DNA of 64,000 nt from Streptomyces sp. CNQ-509 (GTDB taxonomy: Bacteria; Actinomycetota; Actinomycetes; Streptomycetales; Streptomycetaceae): contig NZ_CP011492.1 of NCBI RefSeq assembly GCF_001011035.1, forward strand, positions 7,608,951 to 7,672,950, written 5' to 3'. The notes under the pieces are model-generated. The model saw only the letters and a list, made by a program, of their open reading frames with translations. It searched no databases and had not been told where the DNA came from. Below are positions 43,751-53,691 of the stretch, in pieces. Position 1 is the stretch's first letter, and each line of letters begins with the position of its first letter. Both the position numbers and the translations under genes were made by a program.

Positions 43751-44056
43751 CCACCGCGGGGCAGCCGAGGCGGAGCTGCGCACCCTCCTCGGCGCGAGGC
43801 CGGCCACGTCCACTTCCAGGATCACGGCCGCCGTGCGGCGGGCCTGGAGGTGGCGGTCACCGACATCGACCGTCTCGACGTGGACCTCGGCTGAGGCCGG
43901 ATTTCTTGTGGCGGCGCGCAGTCGCTCGGCAGTGGCGCTGATCGAGGTTGCCTCTCGGGTTGCCTTCTCGGCCGAGTGCGAGACCATCATGAGCCCGCCC
44001 GCAGCTCTGGCTGCATAAACCCTGCTGTCACCCGGTCATGCAGCAGTCCCCAGCCC
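43751..44056. other. Gap without a supportable gene
   Basis: Short frames on both strands (for example GHVHFQDHGRRAAGLEVAVTDIDRLDVDLG on the plus strand) have biased codons but no start or family I can name. It is probably another decayed stretch. Confidence 0.35.
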
Positions 44057-44520
44057 TTAGGTCGAGCTGGGCCGGAGGCGAATCTGCGTCGTGCGTGCAA
44101 GTAGCTCGTCACTGACCATGCGCCTCTGCGCTGCGGTCACGACGGCGTTGACGGCCAGCGCGAGCCCCGAGACCACCACGACGGTGCTCACAACCACCCA
44201 TCGTTCCGTCACCGAGAGGTTGGGAGGTTCGTTGACCACGGTCAGGAAGGGCGTGGTGATCGCGATGGTGGCCACCGCGGTGGCGAGGGTGATCCGTGGG
44301 GTGTCGATCGCCGCGGCGATCAGCGGCGCGGCAACGAACCGACCGATGAAGGTCAGGTGGACAGGGGTCACGAGGTTGAGGAGGACCGCGATGCAAAGGA
44401 GGACGGCCGGGAAGAGGCGCACGTACCAGCGCGGAGCCGACCACGCGCCAGGGAGGTCTCGGAAGCGGGACGGACACGGCTCCCATCTGATCCAGGCACA
44501 CAGTTGCCAGGAAAGCACCG
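44057..44520 (-). pseudogene. N-terminal membrane part of a PP2C/SpoIIE-type phosphatase
   Basis: The frame reads LFPAVLLCIAVLLNLVTPVHLTFIGRFVAAPLIAAAI ... VTERWVVVSTVVVVSGLALAVNAVVTAAQRRMVSDELL and stops. It resembles the four-helix membrane module that precedes the SpoIIE phosphatase domain in many Streptomyces PP2C proteins. The phosphatase domain is absent, so the product would be non-functional. Confidence 0.5.
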
Positions 44521-45019
44521 GGGCACCAAAGCGACGTTCTTCACCCGAGTGATCTCCTGACCACCCACCGGCCAGCACGCTACGCCGGTGGTCAGCCCGA
44601 GGGTCGTGCGCTTGTCCCGGGCCACGCGTGGGCCACGGGGTGGCCGCGGTGCCGGCTGACCACCTCGGTGCGCCCCCCCGGGGGCGTGGTCGATGACGGT
44701 ATCGGGCGCCGTGTGCGTCGAGGAGCGAGACGAGTGGCACGGCTTGACCTCCGCGCTGCGCTGCCCCAGGAAGCGGACGGCGACGCGAGCCAGGGCGCGG
44801 GTACACCGGTGGCTTTCCCGACTCGCCGGCGGGGTCCCCACCACCCCGCGCAGAGGATGCCGCGCACCAAGGGGCGGCAGGACGTCGAACGCGGCGGCGC
44901 TCCGCGCCGGGAGCGGCCCCCGCGAAATGGGCGGAGGCCGCCGGGGCGATCCTGCGATCGCCCCGGCGCCGTCACCACAACGGGTCACTCCCCGGCGGGG
45001 TCACCAAGGCGCGAGGAGG
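44521..45019. other. Gap without a supportable gene
   Basis: The overlapping open frames here show no domain I recognise and no convincing start. No strong hairpin is evident. Confidence 0.35.
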
Positions 45020-47536
45020 TCACTCCTGGGCGAGTAGCTCCCGCAGCGGCGGGTTCGCCCGGCGGGGACCGGCGACCCACAGCGCAAGCAGCATGCACAG
45101 CGCCACCAGCGGCAGGCTGGCCACGGTGAGCAGCAGGGGCACGGTCACCGGCGGCAACAGCCCGCTCTGCCCCGCCTGCGCGTCGAGCATCGCCGGGATG
45201 GCGAGGAGGCCGACCGGCAGCGCCACGACCCATGAACTCACCGCGATCAGCAGCGTCTCGGCGGTGAGCTGGCGGCTGACGCTCTTGCGCGTCGCGCCCA
45301 CGAGCCGGGTCAGTGCAAGGCCACGCTGCCGCTCGACCAGCCCGGACGCCAGCGTGGCGCCCCCGACCATGACCGCGAGGAGGAACATCACCCAGGCGAA
45401 CGCCTCGAAGGCACTCACCAGGCGGGCGGTGATGCCGCCGAAGGCGGCCCGCACCTCCTCCTGGGTGCGCACCTTGGCCCGCGGGTAGCGCTCGGCGACC
45501 GTGTTCTCCAGGGTTGCCGCGACCTCGGAGACGTCCGCGCCCTCGCGCACGCCGACGAAGTACTCGTACACCCCGTCCGTGGCGGCGAGCTCCCGGTAGA
45601 GCGCGGTGCTCGCGATCAGCATGCCGCCGTCGGAGGCCGAGTCCTCGACGATCGTCCTCACCCGCAAGGCTCGTTGGCCACTGGGCAGCGGCATGTCGAG
45701 GGTGTCGCCGACCTCCATGTCCTGGGTGCGGGCGAAGTTGGAGGAGATGGCGATCTCGTCGGGTCCGAGAGCGGTGAGGAAGTCCTCCTCGCCCTCGGCC
45801 ACCTCCAGGTCCGTGGACAGCTCGTGGTCGGAGGGCCAGTTCCAGACCTGCGTCTTCTTGCCGTCCAGGGTGACGTAGGCGTACGTGAACGGGGTGACGC
45901 CGTCGACGCCGTCCACGGCGCCCAGCTCTTGGCCGAGGGACAGCGGGAACTTCTCGTTCTGGAGGTTCTCCCCGACCCCGGCGGCCTGGACCACCAGCTC
46001 GCTCTGGGTCCAGCGGTCCACCGACGCGCCCACATCGTCCTTGATGCTGCTGGACACCCCTGCCATGGCGATGGAGGTCACCACGGCGACGGTGAACGTG
46101 ATGCTGAGCACCGCGTTCCGCCGCCAGCTCAGTTGGAGCTGCCTGCCGGCACCGAGACGCATCGGCCCCGGCTCGCCCCGCCGCAGCAACGCGCCCACGA
46201 CCACGGGCAGCACGACACAGAGCAAGGCCGCACCGCCGAGCAGGAACAGCAGGCTGGCGGACCTGACCATCTCGCCGCCGAACGCGACCAGCAGCACCCC
46301 GATGGCGACCGTGACCAGCCCGGCCACGAGCGGCCGGCGTGTGCCGCCCGGCATCAGCGCGATCCGGTCGCGACCGGTGACCGCCTCGATCGCGGTGATC
46401 GCCGTGAAACGGCGTACACCGGACAGCCAGGCGGCGGCGAACATCACCACGGCGGCGGCGAATGCCCCCGCCACCGGCACCTGCCAGGGCACGCCTGGGG
46501 TCACGGCCTGCCCCGTGAGGTTGGTGATCTGCTCGGTGAACGAGCTGAGCAGTGTGCCGACCCATACGCCGAGGGCCGCACCGACGACGTACGTGCCGAG
46601 CAGCAGCGGCACCATGACGGCGGCCGAGCCCAGCATGAGGTGACGGGTGCGGACGCCGAACAGCCGCATCCGGGCGAGCGTGGAGCGGGCGTCGTCGAGG
46701 GCGAGCCGCCAGGTGAGGAAGAGCACCACGGCGGCGGTCAGCACGGCGATCACCGCGAACAGCGCGAGGATGGTGACCGATGTCTGGAAGGTCTTGCTGT
46801 AGCCGGAAAGCAGGTCCTCGGGGTGCTTGACGTCGGCGGCGCCGTCGACCGCCGCCTCGGCCTCGGCGGCGACCGTGTCCCGGTCGCCGTTCCCGGGGTC
46901 GAGGAGCAGCACGTCGGCGGTGTCGCCACGGTCGAACGCGGCTGCGACGGTGGGCAGGGGGGCGATGACGACCGAGCCGCGGTTGGCGACGTCCCCGCTG
47001 AGCAGGCCCGCCACCCGCCACGTCTGGACGCCCTCCGGCGAGCTGATGCGGACCGTGTCGCCCTCGCGGACGCCGTGGTCGCCGGCCCACGTCTCGGAGA
47101 GGAAGACCTCGTCGGCGCCGAGCGGGGTGCCCCCGACCTCCGCGGCGAGCTGGTCGTCGACGAAGCCGGCGAGCGCCTCGTCGACACCGAAGAGGACGAC
47201 CGGCTCGTTGTCGGAGCCGGCGGACGTCTGCGCGGTGGTGCTGAGGACCACCGAGCGGGAGCCCTCCGCGCCCGTCCGCTGCTCCGCGCGGTCCATCAGG
47301 CTGCTGTCCATGCCGCCGGGGGCACGGGCCTCGACGGCGACGACGTCGGGCCGGATCCCGCTGATGGACGCGCCCTTGATGGCATCGAGCACGGAGACGG
47401 AGACCAGCAGCATCGCGGTGGTCAGCAGCACGCCGCCGATGCCGGCGGCTATCGCCGAGGCCATCCGGGCCGGCCGTTGCCGCCAACTCCTCCCGAGGGC
47501 ACGCGCGACGAGGCGCGCGGAGTCGAGGTCGGCCAT
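45020..47536 (-). CDS. ABC transporter permease (FtsX/MacB type)
   Basis: This is an 838-residue permease with the FtsX double-repeat layout. The first helix (about 27-50) is followed by a large external domain, three helices near 265-400, then a second unit with helices near 450-530, another external domain and three final helices ending LLALWVAGPRRANPPLREL. MacB/FtsX permeases move lipids, peptides or antibiotics out of the membrane. The start overlaps the stop of the ATPase gene by one base (TGATG), so the two are coupled. I infer that it exports or confers immunity to the cluster's product. Confidence 0.88.
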   Translation of the reverse strand: MADLDSARLVARALGRSWRQRPARMASAIAAGIGGVLLTTAMLLVSVSVLDAIKGASISGIRPDVVAVEARAPGGMDSSLMDRAEQRTGAEGSRSVVLSTTAQTSAGSDNEPVVLFGVDEALAGFVDDQLAAEVGGTPLGADEVFLSETWAGDHGVREGDTVRISSPEGVQTWRVAGLLSGDVANRGSVVIAPLPTVAAAFDRGDTADVLLLDPGNGDRDTVAAEAEAAVDGAADVKHPEDLLSGYSKTFQTSVTILALFAVIAVLTAAVVLFLTWRLALDDARSTLARMRLFGVRTRHLMLGSAAVMVPLLLGTYVVGAALGVWVGTLLSSFTEQITNLTGQAVTPGVPWQVPVAGAFAAAVVMFAAAWLSGVRRFTAITAIEAVTGRDRIALMPGGTRRPLVAGLVTVAIGVLLVAFGGEMVRSASLLFLLGGAALLCVVLPVVVGALLRRGEPGPMRLGAGRQLQLSWRRNAVLSITFTVAVVTSIAMAGVSSSIKDDVGASVDRWTQSELVVQAAGVGENLQNEKFPLSLGQELGAVDGVDGVTPFTYAYVTLDGKKTQVWNWPSDHELSTDLEVAEGEEDFLTALGPDEIAISSNFARTQDMEVGDTLDMPLPSGQRALRVRTIVEDSASDGGMLIASTALYRELAATDGVYEYFVGVREGADVSEVAATLENTVAERYPRAKVRTQEEVRAAFGGITARLVSAFEAFAWVMFLLAVMVGGATLASGLVERQRGLALTRLVGATRKSVSRQLTAETLLIAVSSWVVALPVGLLAIPAMLDAQAGQSGLLPPVTVPLLLTVASLPLVALCMLLALWVAGPRRANPPLRELLAQE

Positions 47537-48234
47537 CACGCCTTCCGCTTCGTGTTGACGATCGCACCGTCGGCCATGGTGACGACCACATCGGCGCCGG
47601 TCGCGAGGTCCATGTCGTGAGTGATGATCAACCCGGCGGCGCCGAGCGTGCTCACGAGCTTGTGCAGCAACTCCTGGACTCGACTGCCGTTCTCCTCGTC
47701 GAGCGCGCCCGTCGGCTCGTCGGCGAACACGACCGCGGGCTCCACGACGCAGGCACGGGCGATCGCGGCGCGCTGCGCCTCGCCACCCGAGACCTGACTC
47801 GGCCACTGCGCGGCGCGGTGGTCGAGGCCGACCTCGCCCAGCATGTCGCGGGCGCTTCTGAGAGCCTGCGAGAGCTTCACACCGCTCATGACGAGGGGGG
47901 CGGCCACGTTCTCCGCAAGGGTGAGTGAGGGGATGAGATTGTCCTTCTGGAGCACGAACCCGATCTTGCGTGCTCGTAATGTGGCCATCTCGGCCTCGCC
48001 CAGCGAGGAGATGTCCCTGCCGAGCAGGGTGACCGTGCCCGAGGTGGGTCGGTCGAGGCCGGAGAGTACGTTCGCCAACGTGGACTTACCGCTACCACTC
48101 TTGCCGACGATGGCAACGAACTCGCTCGCCAGGACCTCTATGGTGCAGTCCTTGAGCGCCGCCACGGTGGTGTCACCGCTGAGGAATTCCTTGCGCAGCA
48201 GCTCGCCGCGCAAAACTATGTCGTTCGCTGTCAC
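47536..48234 (-). CDS. ABC transporter ATPase (LolD/MacB type)
   Basis: This is a 232-residue ATPase. GKSGSGKST is Walker A, QVSGGEAQRAAIARA the signature, VVFADEPTGALDEE Walker B with the catalytic Glu, and IITHD the H loop. The short form and GALD motif place it with LolD/MacB/FtsE-type ATPases that pair with FtsX permeases. The GTG at 48,232-48,234 opens TANDIVLRGELLRKEF. It is upstream of and coupled to the permease and 91 bp after the AMP-ligase gene. Confidence 0.9.
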   Translation of the reverse strand: MTANDIVLRGELLRKEFLSGDTTVAALKDCTIEVLASEFVAIVGKSGSGKSTLANVLSGLDRPTSGTVTLLGRDISSLGEAEMATLRARKIGFVLQKDNLIPSLTLAENVAAPLVMSGVKLSQALRSARDMLGEVGLDHRAAQWPSQVSGGEAQRAAIARACVVEPAVVFADEPTGALDEENGSRVQELLHKLVSTLGAAGLIITHDMDLATGADVVVTMADGAIVNTKRKA

Positions 48235-48325
48235 TCGACGGACCGTCCCTGTGGGTTCTCGTGTATGGCAACGGTGTGTTGTTGTGGAAATCCTACTGTG
48301 AGCGATCCGTGGCGACTCACCGTGG

Positions 48326-49885
48326 TCACCTCTCCATGTCGGCCAGGCGTCCTCGCAGCACCTCGCGGCGCACCTTGCCGGTGGCCGTTCTGGGAATCTC
48401 CTCCCAGGCGACGCTGAGGGGCGCGGCCAGCGCGGGCATGTCCCCGGTCGCGGCGGACCATTCCTCGGGTCCGACGGGCTCGGCACCGGGCTGGCCGGCG
48501 ATGACGGGCAGCAGTCCTTCCTCCGTCTCCAGCACCACCACCTCGGCGAGGTCCGGGATCCGGGAGAGCAGCACGTCCTCCAGGGCGATCCCGCTGGGCG
48601 CGCCCTCCAGGCGCTCCACCTGACGGTCCAGCAGCCGCAGCGTGCCGCCACGCCCCAGGGAACCCCAGTCACCGGTGTCCCACCAGCGCTCCTCGAACAG
48701 GTTCTGCGTGAACTTCTCGGGGAAGTTGAGGTATCCGGCGAAGCGGCCCTTCGCGCGCACCTGGATCCTGCCGGCCTGACCGCGCGGCACCGCGGTCCCG
48801 TTCTCGTCGACGACGCGGATGGCGGCGTACCCGGGGATGGCGTGGCCTACGCGGTGGCCGGCCAGCTCAGTCTCCACGCCGGCGCGCCGCCGGCGGCGGG
48901 TGCGCACGTGGAAGGCTATGGGGCCGACCTCGGACTGGGCGTACACCTCCATGAACACCGCCAACCGGCGGCGGGAGCCCGCGAGCAGGCGGTCGACCGT
49001 GCGCGGGTGCGTGGCGTCGAACGTCGCGAGGAAGACCCGCACCGAGGACATCACGCCCGCGTCGGCCAGGTCCTCCCAGGTGACGAACGTGTTCGGGTGG
49101 GTCTCCAGGTACTCGGGCCGCCAGCGCTCGAGTTGCTCACGCACGCTGTCGCGCTGCTCCGAGCCCAGTATCAGCAGGGACACCCCCGCCGTGATCCCGG
49201 TGAGGAGGGCGGAGAGGGTGCGGATGTGGACGGGTGAGGTCGCGAACGCCGCGTAGCCGCGCAGCCGCAGCAGGCGCAGCATGCGCGTCTGGATGACCGA
49301 CTGCTGGTAGAAGCTGGCACGCGTGTGGACGGCGAGCTTCGGCACACCCGTGGTGCCCGAGGTGTGCGTCACCAGGTACGGGCTGTCGGGGGAGCGCTCC
49401 ACGCCATGCTGCGGGAGGGCGTCCGTGGCCGTGCCGGCCTCGCCGTCCTGCTCCCAGATGTCCTCCCAGACCAGCCGGGCGGCATCCACGGCCAGGGCGT
49501 CGGGGAACTCCTCCGCGCGTGCCCGGGCGACCAGCAGGTGCATGGAGTGCGGCACGGTCTTCAACGCCGTGTGGGCGGCATCGGCCTCCAGCCCCGGACT
49601 GAGGAGCACGGGCACGGCGCCGACGGCGGTCAGGCCGCAGACCGCGACCAGGACGTCGAGCGGCTTCTCCAGGCGCACGACGCACCAGTCCTCCGCCGCG
49701 ATGCCCGCGGCCTGCACCCCGCGGGCGAAGCGCCGTGTCGCCTCGGCGAGTTCGCCGACGTCGATCTCGCCGTCCCGGACGGGCACCGCCGCCGAGGTGT
49801 GGTCCGCTGCCCAGGTGCGCTTCGCCTTGCCGGACAGAGCGACGAGCTGACCGTAGAGCAGGTCGGCTGACTGCGGTAAACGCAT
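48326..49885 (-). CDS. AMP-forming acyl/aryl ligase (ANL superfamily)
   Basis: This is a 519-residue adenylate-forming enzyme. THTSGTTGVPK (P loop, about 170-180), YAQSEVGP (A5), WWDTGDWGSL (A7) and PRTATGKVRR with the C-terminal catalytic Lys (about 505) are all present. It should activate a carboxylic acid as an adenylate, by position the aminobenzoate or an acyl partner. No carrier domain is attached. Codon 3 is TTA (49,877-49,879). GGAAGAAAG precedes the ATG. The gene is divergent from the small peptide gene. Confidence 0.85.
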   Translation of the reverse strand: MRLPQSADLLYGQLVALSGKAKRTWAADHTSAAVPVRDGEIDVGELAEATRRFARGVQAAGIAAEDWCVVRLEKPLDVLVAVCGLTAVGAVPVLLSPGLEADAAHTALKTVPHSMHLLVARARAEEFPDALAVDAARLVWEDIWEQDGEAGTATDALPQHGVERSPDSPYLVTHTSGTTGVPKLAVHTRASFYQQSVIQTRMLRLLRLRGYAAFATSPVHIRTLSALLTGITAGVSLLILGSEQRDSVREQLERWRPEYLETHPNTFVTWEDLADAGVMSSVRVFLATFDATHPRTVDRLLAGSRRRLAVFMEVYAQSEVGPIAFHVRTRRRRRAGVETELAGHRVGHAIPGYAAIRVVDENGTAVPRGQAGRIQVRAKGRFAGYLNFPEKFTQNLFEERWWDTGDWGSLGRGGTLRLLDRQVERLEGAPSGIALEDVLLSRIPDLAEVVVLETEEGLLPVIAGQPGAEPVGPEEWSAATGDMPALAAPLSVAWEEIPRTATGKVRREVLRGRLADMER

Positions 49886-50014
49886 GACTTACTACTTTCT
49901 TCCGTTAGGCCCTGAGGAGAGTCTGGGAAGCCCAATGCAAAGGGGGCGGGAGGTGGGATTCGGTGAGATCCAGCAATTCATGCTGTCGACCGGCTCAACT
50001 GAAAAGGAGTTCGC
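49886..50014. promoter_or_regulatory. Divergent promoter region of the ligase and peptide genes
   Basis: These 129 bp separate two divergent genes and are less GC-rich than the coding DNA. I see no clear palindrome; both genes' ribosome binding sites lie at its ends. Confidence 0.4.
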
Positions 50015-50083
50015 ATGTCGGAACGCGTGAAGAACACCTCTTGCTCATCAGCACCCGGCAAGCCCGGATTCATGATCGATTGA
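50015..50083 (+). CDS. Putative 22-residue peptide
   Basis: A short frame, MSERVKNTSCSS then APGKPGFMID and stop, follows AAAAGGAG with the ATG 6 bases on, the strongest ribosome binding site in this region. It has one Cys, a Ser/Thr patch and an APGKPG turn. It could be a leader peptide, a small signalling or modified peptide, or chance. No known precursor family is recognised, and no peptide-modifying enzyme is nearby. Confidence 0.35.
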   Translation: MSERVKNTSCSSAPGKPGFMID

Positions 50084-50465
50084 CTCATGGCAGCGCAACA
50101 TGGTTGCAGACCGCACTCCCGTATGCAAGGGGGGTTGTGGTCAGGTTCCGTCGGTTCGTTCCGCCTTTCACTGTGCGTCATGCCGTCAAGAACCAGAACT
50201 CGTCGGACAGATGACTCCGGATGTCCTCGATCGCGGCTGACGGGCTTGCCATTGGGCGGCGCTTGGGTGTCACGCTTAGGGCACGTCTCCTATGGCAAAT
50301 AACTGCCGCGGTCGGGGTATGGCCTGTTCAGCCTCGAATCGGGTGCGTCCGCTGTCTGGCCCGGGCGCGGGTTCCGCGGGTAGCGTCCGCCCCCCGGTTC
50401 TCACGCCGGCGCCCCCGGCCACGAGGTCCCTCGCCCACGTCCGCTCTAGAGATTGGGACAGTCGC
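50084..50465. other. Gap without a supportable gene
   Basis: No recognisable gene. The open frames lack starts with ribosome binding sites. The 3' part leads into the decayed KAS III gene. Confidence 0.35.
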
Positions 50466-51203
50466 ATGCCCGACGTCGCGATACGCGGCACCGGCTCCCC
50501 TGCATTCCCGACCAAGTCGTCACCAACGACGAGGTGGGCGCCGCCGAGGGCGTCGGCGATGCCTGGATCGCCCGCAGGGCCGCCATCCACGGGCGTCGCT
50601 GGCCCGCTCCCGAGGAAGCGACTGCGGACCTGGCCACCGCGGCGGCCCGTCACGCCCTCGACCCGGCCGACCGCACCTCCGGTGACCTCTCGGCCGTCGT
50701 CTTCGCCACCTCGACGTCAACGCCGTCTGCTCCGGCGAGGTGTTCGCCCTCGCCGCCGTCGAGACGTTCCTCGCCCGGACCGGGGGCCCCGCCCTGGTCG
50801 TCGGCGCCGACACTTACTCGCGCCCACTGAACCCCCGCGACCGTCGCACCGTGGTGCTCTTCGGAGCCTGCGCTGGAGCCCCGGTCGTCGGTACACGGCG
50901 CCGGGACGGCGCCGGACTGCGCAACCTCGCGTCACACACCTCCGGGAAGCTCGCCGACCTCAACTCCGTCCCGGCGGGCTGCGGCCGCCTCCCCGTGACC
51001 CGTCGGACGCACGAGGCGGAATTCGGCCTGCCCGACGCCCTCCCTGCACCTCACCCTCACCGAGTGCGGCAACACCGGAACCGTCTCGATGCCCGTCATC
51101 CTCCTCGACACCGCCGCCGGAGCGGGCACACTGGGGCGAACTCGTCCTCGTCGCCGGTTTCGGCGGCGGCATGTCGGTGGGGCTCGCCCTCGTGGAATGG
51201 TGA
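50466..51203 (+). pseudogene. KAS III (FabH-like) remnant with frameshifts and a deletion
   Basis: Joined frames give PDVAIRGTGS, then LPCIPDQVVTNDEVGAAEGVGDAWIARRAAIHGRRW, then DVNAVCSGEVFALAAVETFL with the catalytic Cys, then VVGADTYSRPLNPRDRRTVVLFG. A C-terminal piece follows: LTLTECGNTGTVSMP and ELVLVAGFGGGMSVGLALVEW with stop. At least three frame changes are needed. The central segment with the catalytic His is missing, and the gene is about 250 bp too short. It once supplied a 3-oxoacyl-ACP synthase III-type condensing enzyme to this cluster or to fatty-acid synthesis. Confidence 0.8.
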
Positions 51204-51357
51204 CGAAAGGGCGCCGCTCTCACACCTTTTCACGCCTCCACCGTGCGTCTTCACGGCAGGTGAACAGACCCCGGTACGTGCTCGCATCACCGTTCACAGA
51301 TGAAACGGAGAGAATCCGGCTTTCAGGCGGCCGACCCATAAGGATTTCGAGGTTGCA

Positions 51358-53487
51358 ATGCGCACGTTATTAGTGGACAACTACGACTCATTCACCTACA
51401 ACCTGTTTCACTATCTGGCCGAAGTAAACGGCCGGGAGCCTGTGGTGCTCCGTAACGACGACGCGGGTTGGGACCCCGGGATGCTGGCGGAGTTCGACAG
51501 CGTCCTCATCTCCCCTGGCCCGGGGAGGCCGGAGCGCCCGGAGGACTTCGGCATATGCCAGGAGATCATCGATAATGGCTCGCTGCCGATCCTGGGCGTG
51601 TGCCTCGGCCACCAGGGCATCGCCCACGCGTTCGGCGCCCGGGTGACGCGGGCGCCCGAACCCCGACACGGCCGGGTCTCACCGGTGTTCCACGAGGGCA
51701 ATCGGCTGTTCGCCGGGCTTCCCGAGCCGTTCGACGTGGTGCGCTACCACTCCCTCGCAGTGACCGACCTGCCCTGGGAGCTGCGGCCCACGGCGTGGAC
51801 CGACGACGGCGTGCTGATGGGGATCGAGCACAGGGACCGCCCGCTGTGGGGGGTGCAGTTCCACCCCGAGTCGATCTCGACCGCCCACGGCCACCGGCTG
51901 CTGCGCAACTTCCGGGAGCTGGCCGAGGAGTTCGGCGGTGCGGGTAGGGGCACGGCCGTCGTCGCTGCGCCGACGCCGGCAGCCGGTGGGACGTCCAGGG
52001 CGTCCTCCCGGTCCGTGGCTCCCCGCTCCCGGAGTCCGCGGCGTCTGCGCGTGTTGACGACGGCTCTGCCCACCCGCTGGTCCGACGAGGTCGCCTTCGA
52101 CCGTCTCTTCGGGGCGCACGAGCACGCGTTCTGGCTGGACAGCAGCGCGGCGGCCAGCGAGCACGGCCGCTTCTCGATCATGGGTGATGCCTCGGGTCCG
52201 CTGGCCCGGGTCGCCCGGGCGGACACCTGGGACGGGAGCGTCACGGTGGAGCGGTCCACCGGCGTCGAGACCGTGCGGGGTGAGTTATTCACCTGGCTGG
52301 AGGAGGACCTGCGCTCCCTCAGTGTGGAACTCCCCGAGCTGCCCTGCGACTTCGCGCTCGGCTGGGTCGGCTATCTCGGCTACGAGCTGAAGGCGGAGTG
52401 CGGCGGTGCCGCCAGCTACCGGTCGGACGAGCCGGACGCCGCGATGATCTTCGCGGACCGGGCCCTGGTGTTCGACCACGCGACGTCCACCACCCACCTC
52501 CTCGCGCTCACCGAGGACGGCGACGAGGGCCCGGGCCGGGCGTGGCTCGCCGACACCGCGGAGCGGCTGGGAGAGATAGCCGGGCAGGAGCCGCACTACG
52601 TTCCGCCACCTGCGAAGGACGCGACGCTGCGGCTGCGTCACGACCGGGACCGGTACCTGGAGCTCATCGCGCACTGCCAGGAGCAGATCGCGGCGGGCGA
52701 GACGTACGAGATCTGCCTCACCAACCTGCTTCAGGCCGACGTCGCGGTGCCGCCGTGGCAGAGCTACCAGTTCCTGCGGCGCCTGACGCCGGCGCCGTTC
52801 GCCTCGCTGCTGCGCTTCGGGGAGATATCGGTGTTGAGCACGTCCCCCGAGCGCTTCCTGCGCATCTCGGCGGACGGCACGGCAGAATCCAAGCCGATCA
52901 AGGGCACCCGGCCGCGCGGCGACTCGGAGAGCGAGGACATTCTGCTGCGCAAGGACCTGGCGGCCAGCGAGAAGGACCGCTCCGAGAACCTGATGATCGT
53001 CGACCTGGTGCGCAACGACCTCGGCCGCACTGCCGAGGTCGGGTCCGTCCGCGTGCCCAGGATCTACGACGTGGAGACCCACCCGACCACGCACCAGTTG
53101 GTCAGCACGGTCACCTCCCAGCTCAGGCCGTCGGTTTCGGCGGTGGAGTGCGTGCGTGCGGCCTTCCCGGGCGGGTCCATGACCGGGGCACCGAAGATCC
53201 GCACGATGAAGATCATCGACTCGCTGGAGGCCGGTCCGCGCGGTGTGTACTCCGGAGCCATCGGCTACTTCTCACTGTCTGGCGCATGCGACCTGAGCAT
53301 CGTCATCCGCACCCTGGTCGTCACCCCGTCCCGGGTGAAGTACGGGGTGGGCGGTGCGATCGTCGCGCTGTCCGAGCCGGACGAGGAGTTCGAGGAGATC
53401 GCGGTGAAGGCGACGCCGCTGCTGCGGCTGCTGGGGGCGGAGTTCCCCGGGCGGCTGCCGGTGGACCTCATCAGGACGGGGCGCTGA
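51358..53487 (+). CDS. pabAB: Aminodeoxychorismate synthase, fused PabA-PabB
   Basis: This is a 709-residue fusion. Residues 1-200 are a class I glutamine amidotransferase (Cys82 in GVCLGHQG; H169 and E171 in QFHPES). Residues 230-709 are a chorismate-using PabB. PIKGTRPRG carries the Lys typical of aminodeoxychorismate synthase, where anthranilate synthase has PIAGT. PGGSMTGAPKIRTMKIID and GAIGYFSLSGACDLSIVIRT complete the site. It makes 4-amino-4-deoxychorismate. Codons 4 and 5 (51,367-51,372) and codon 310 (52,285-52,287) are TTA, implying bldA dependence. GAGG precedes the ATG. Confidence 0.93.
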   Translation: MRTLLVDNYDSFTYNLFHYLAEVNGREPVVLRNDDAGWDPGMLAEFDSVLISPGPGRPERPEDFGICQEIIDNGSLPILGVCLGHQGIAHAFGARVTRAPEPRHGRVSPVFHEGNRLFAGLPEPFDVVRYHSLAVTDLPWELRPTAWTDDGVLMGIEHRDRPLWGVQFHPESISTAHGHRLLRNFRELAEEFGGAGRGTAVVAAPTPAAGGTSRASSRSVAPRSRSPRRLRVLTTALPTRWSDEVAFDRLFGAHEHAFWLDSSAAASEHGRFSIMGDASGPLARVARADTWDGSVTVERSTGVETVRGELFTWLEEDLRSLSVELPELPCDFALGWVGYLGYELKAECGGAASYRSDEPDAAMIFADRALVFDHATSTTHLLALTEDGDEGPGRAWLADTAERLGEIAGQEPHYVPPPAKDATLRLRHDRDRYLELIAHCQEQIAAGETYEICLTNLLQADVAVPPWQSYQFLRRLTPAPFASLLRFGEISVLSTSPERFLRISADGTAESKPIKGTRPRGDSESEDILLRKDLAASEKDRSENLMIVDLVRNDLGRTAEVGSVRVPRIYDVETHPTTHQLVSTVTSQLRPSVSAVECVRAAFPGGSMTGAPKIRTMKIIDSLEAGPRGVYSGAIGYFSLSGACDLSIVIRTLVVTPSRVKYGVGGAIVALSEPDEEFEEIAVKATPLLRLLGAEFPGRLPVDLIRTGR

Positions 53488-53691
53488 GCACCGGGACCGC
53501 GACACCGGGAAGAGGGCACCGGGGGACACGCACGCGGGGCAGGGACGCCGGGCTGGTGCAGCCGCCCGGCCGGATCCCGCCCCCCGGGGCCGGAAACCTC
53601 CCAGGACAGGAAAGGAAGGACGCCCGCTGATGCCACAGCGAACGCGCCCACCGGCCGCGAACGCCGGCGAAAGAGGATCAGGGAGTAGGCC

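Noticed and set aside
50015..50083. Lasso or lanthipeptide precursor
   Set aside because: No cyclase, protease or dehydratase gene is in the window, and the sequence has no leader/core layout of those classes.
51358..53487. Anthranilate or ADIC synthase
   Set aside because: The active-site PIKGT lysine marks aminodeoxychorismate synthase; anthranilate-type enzymes have PIAGT.
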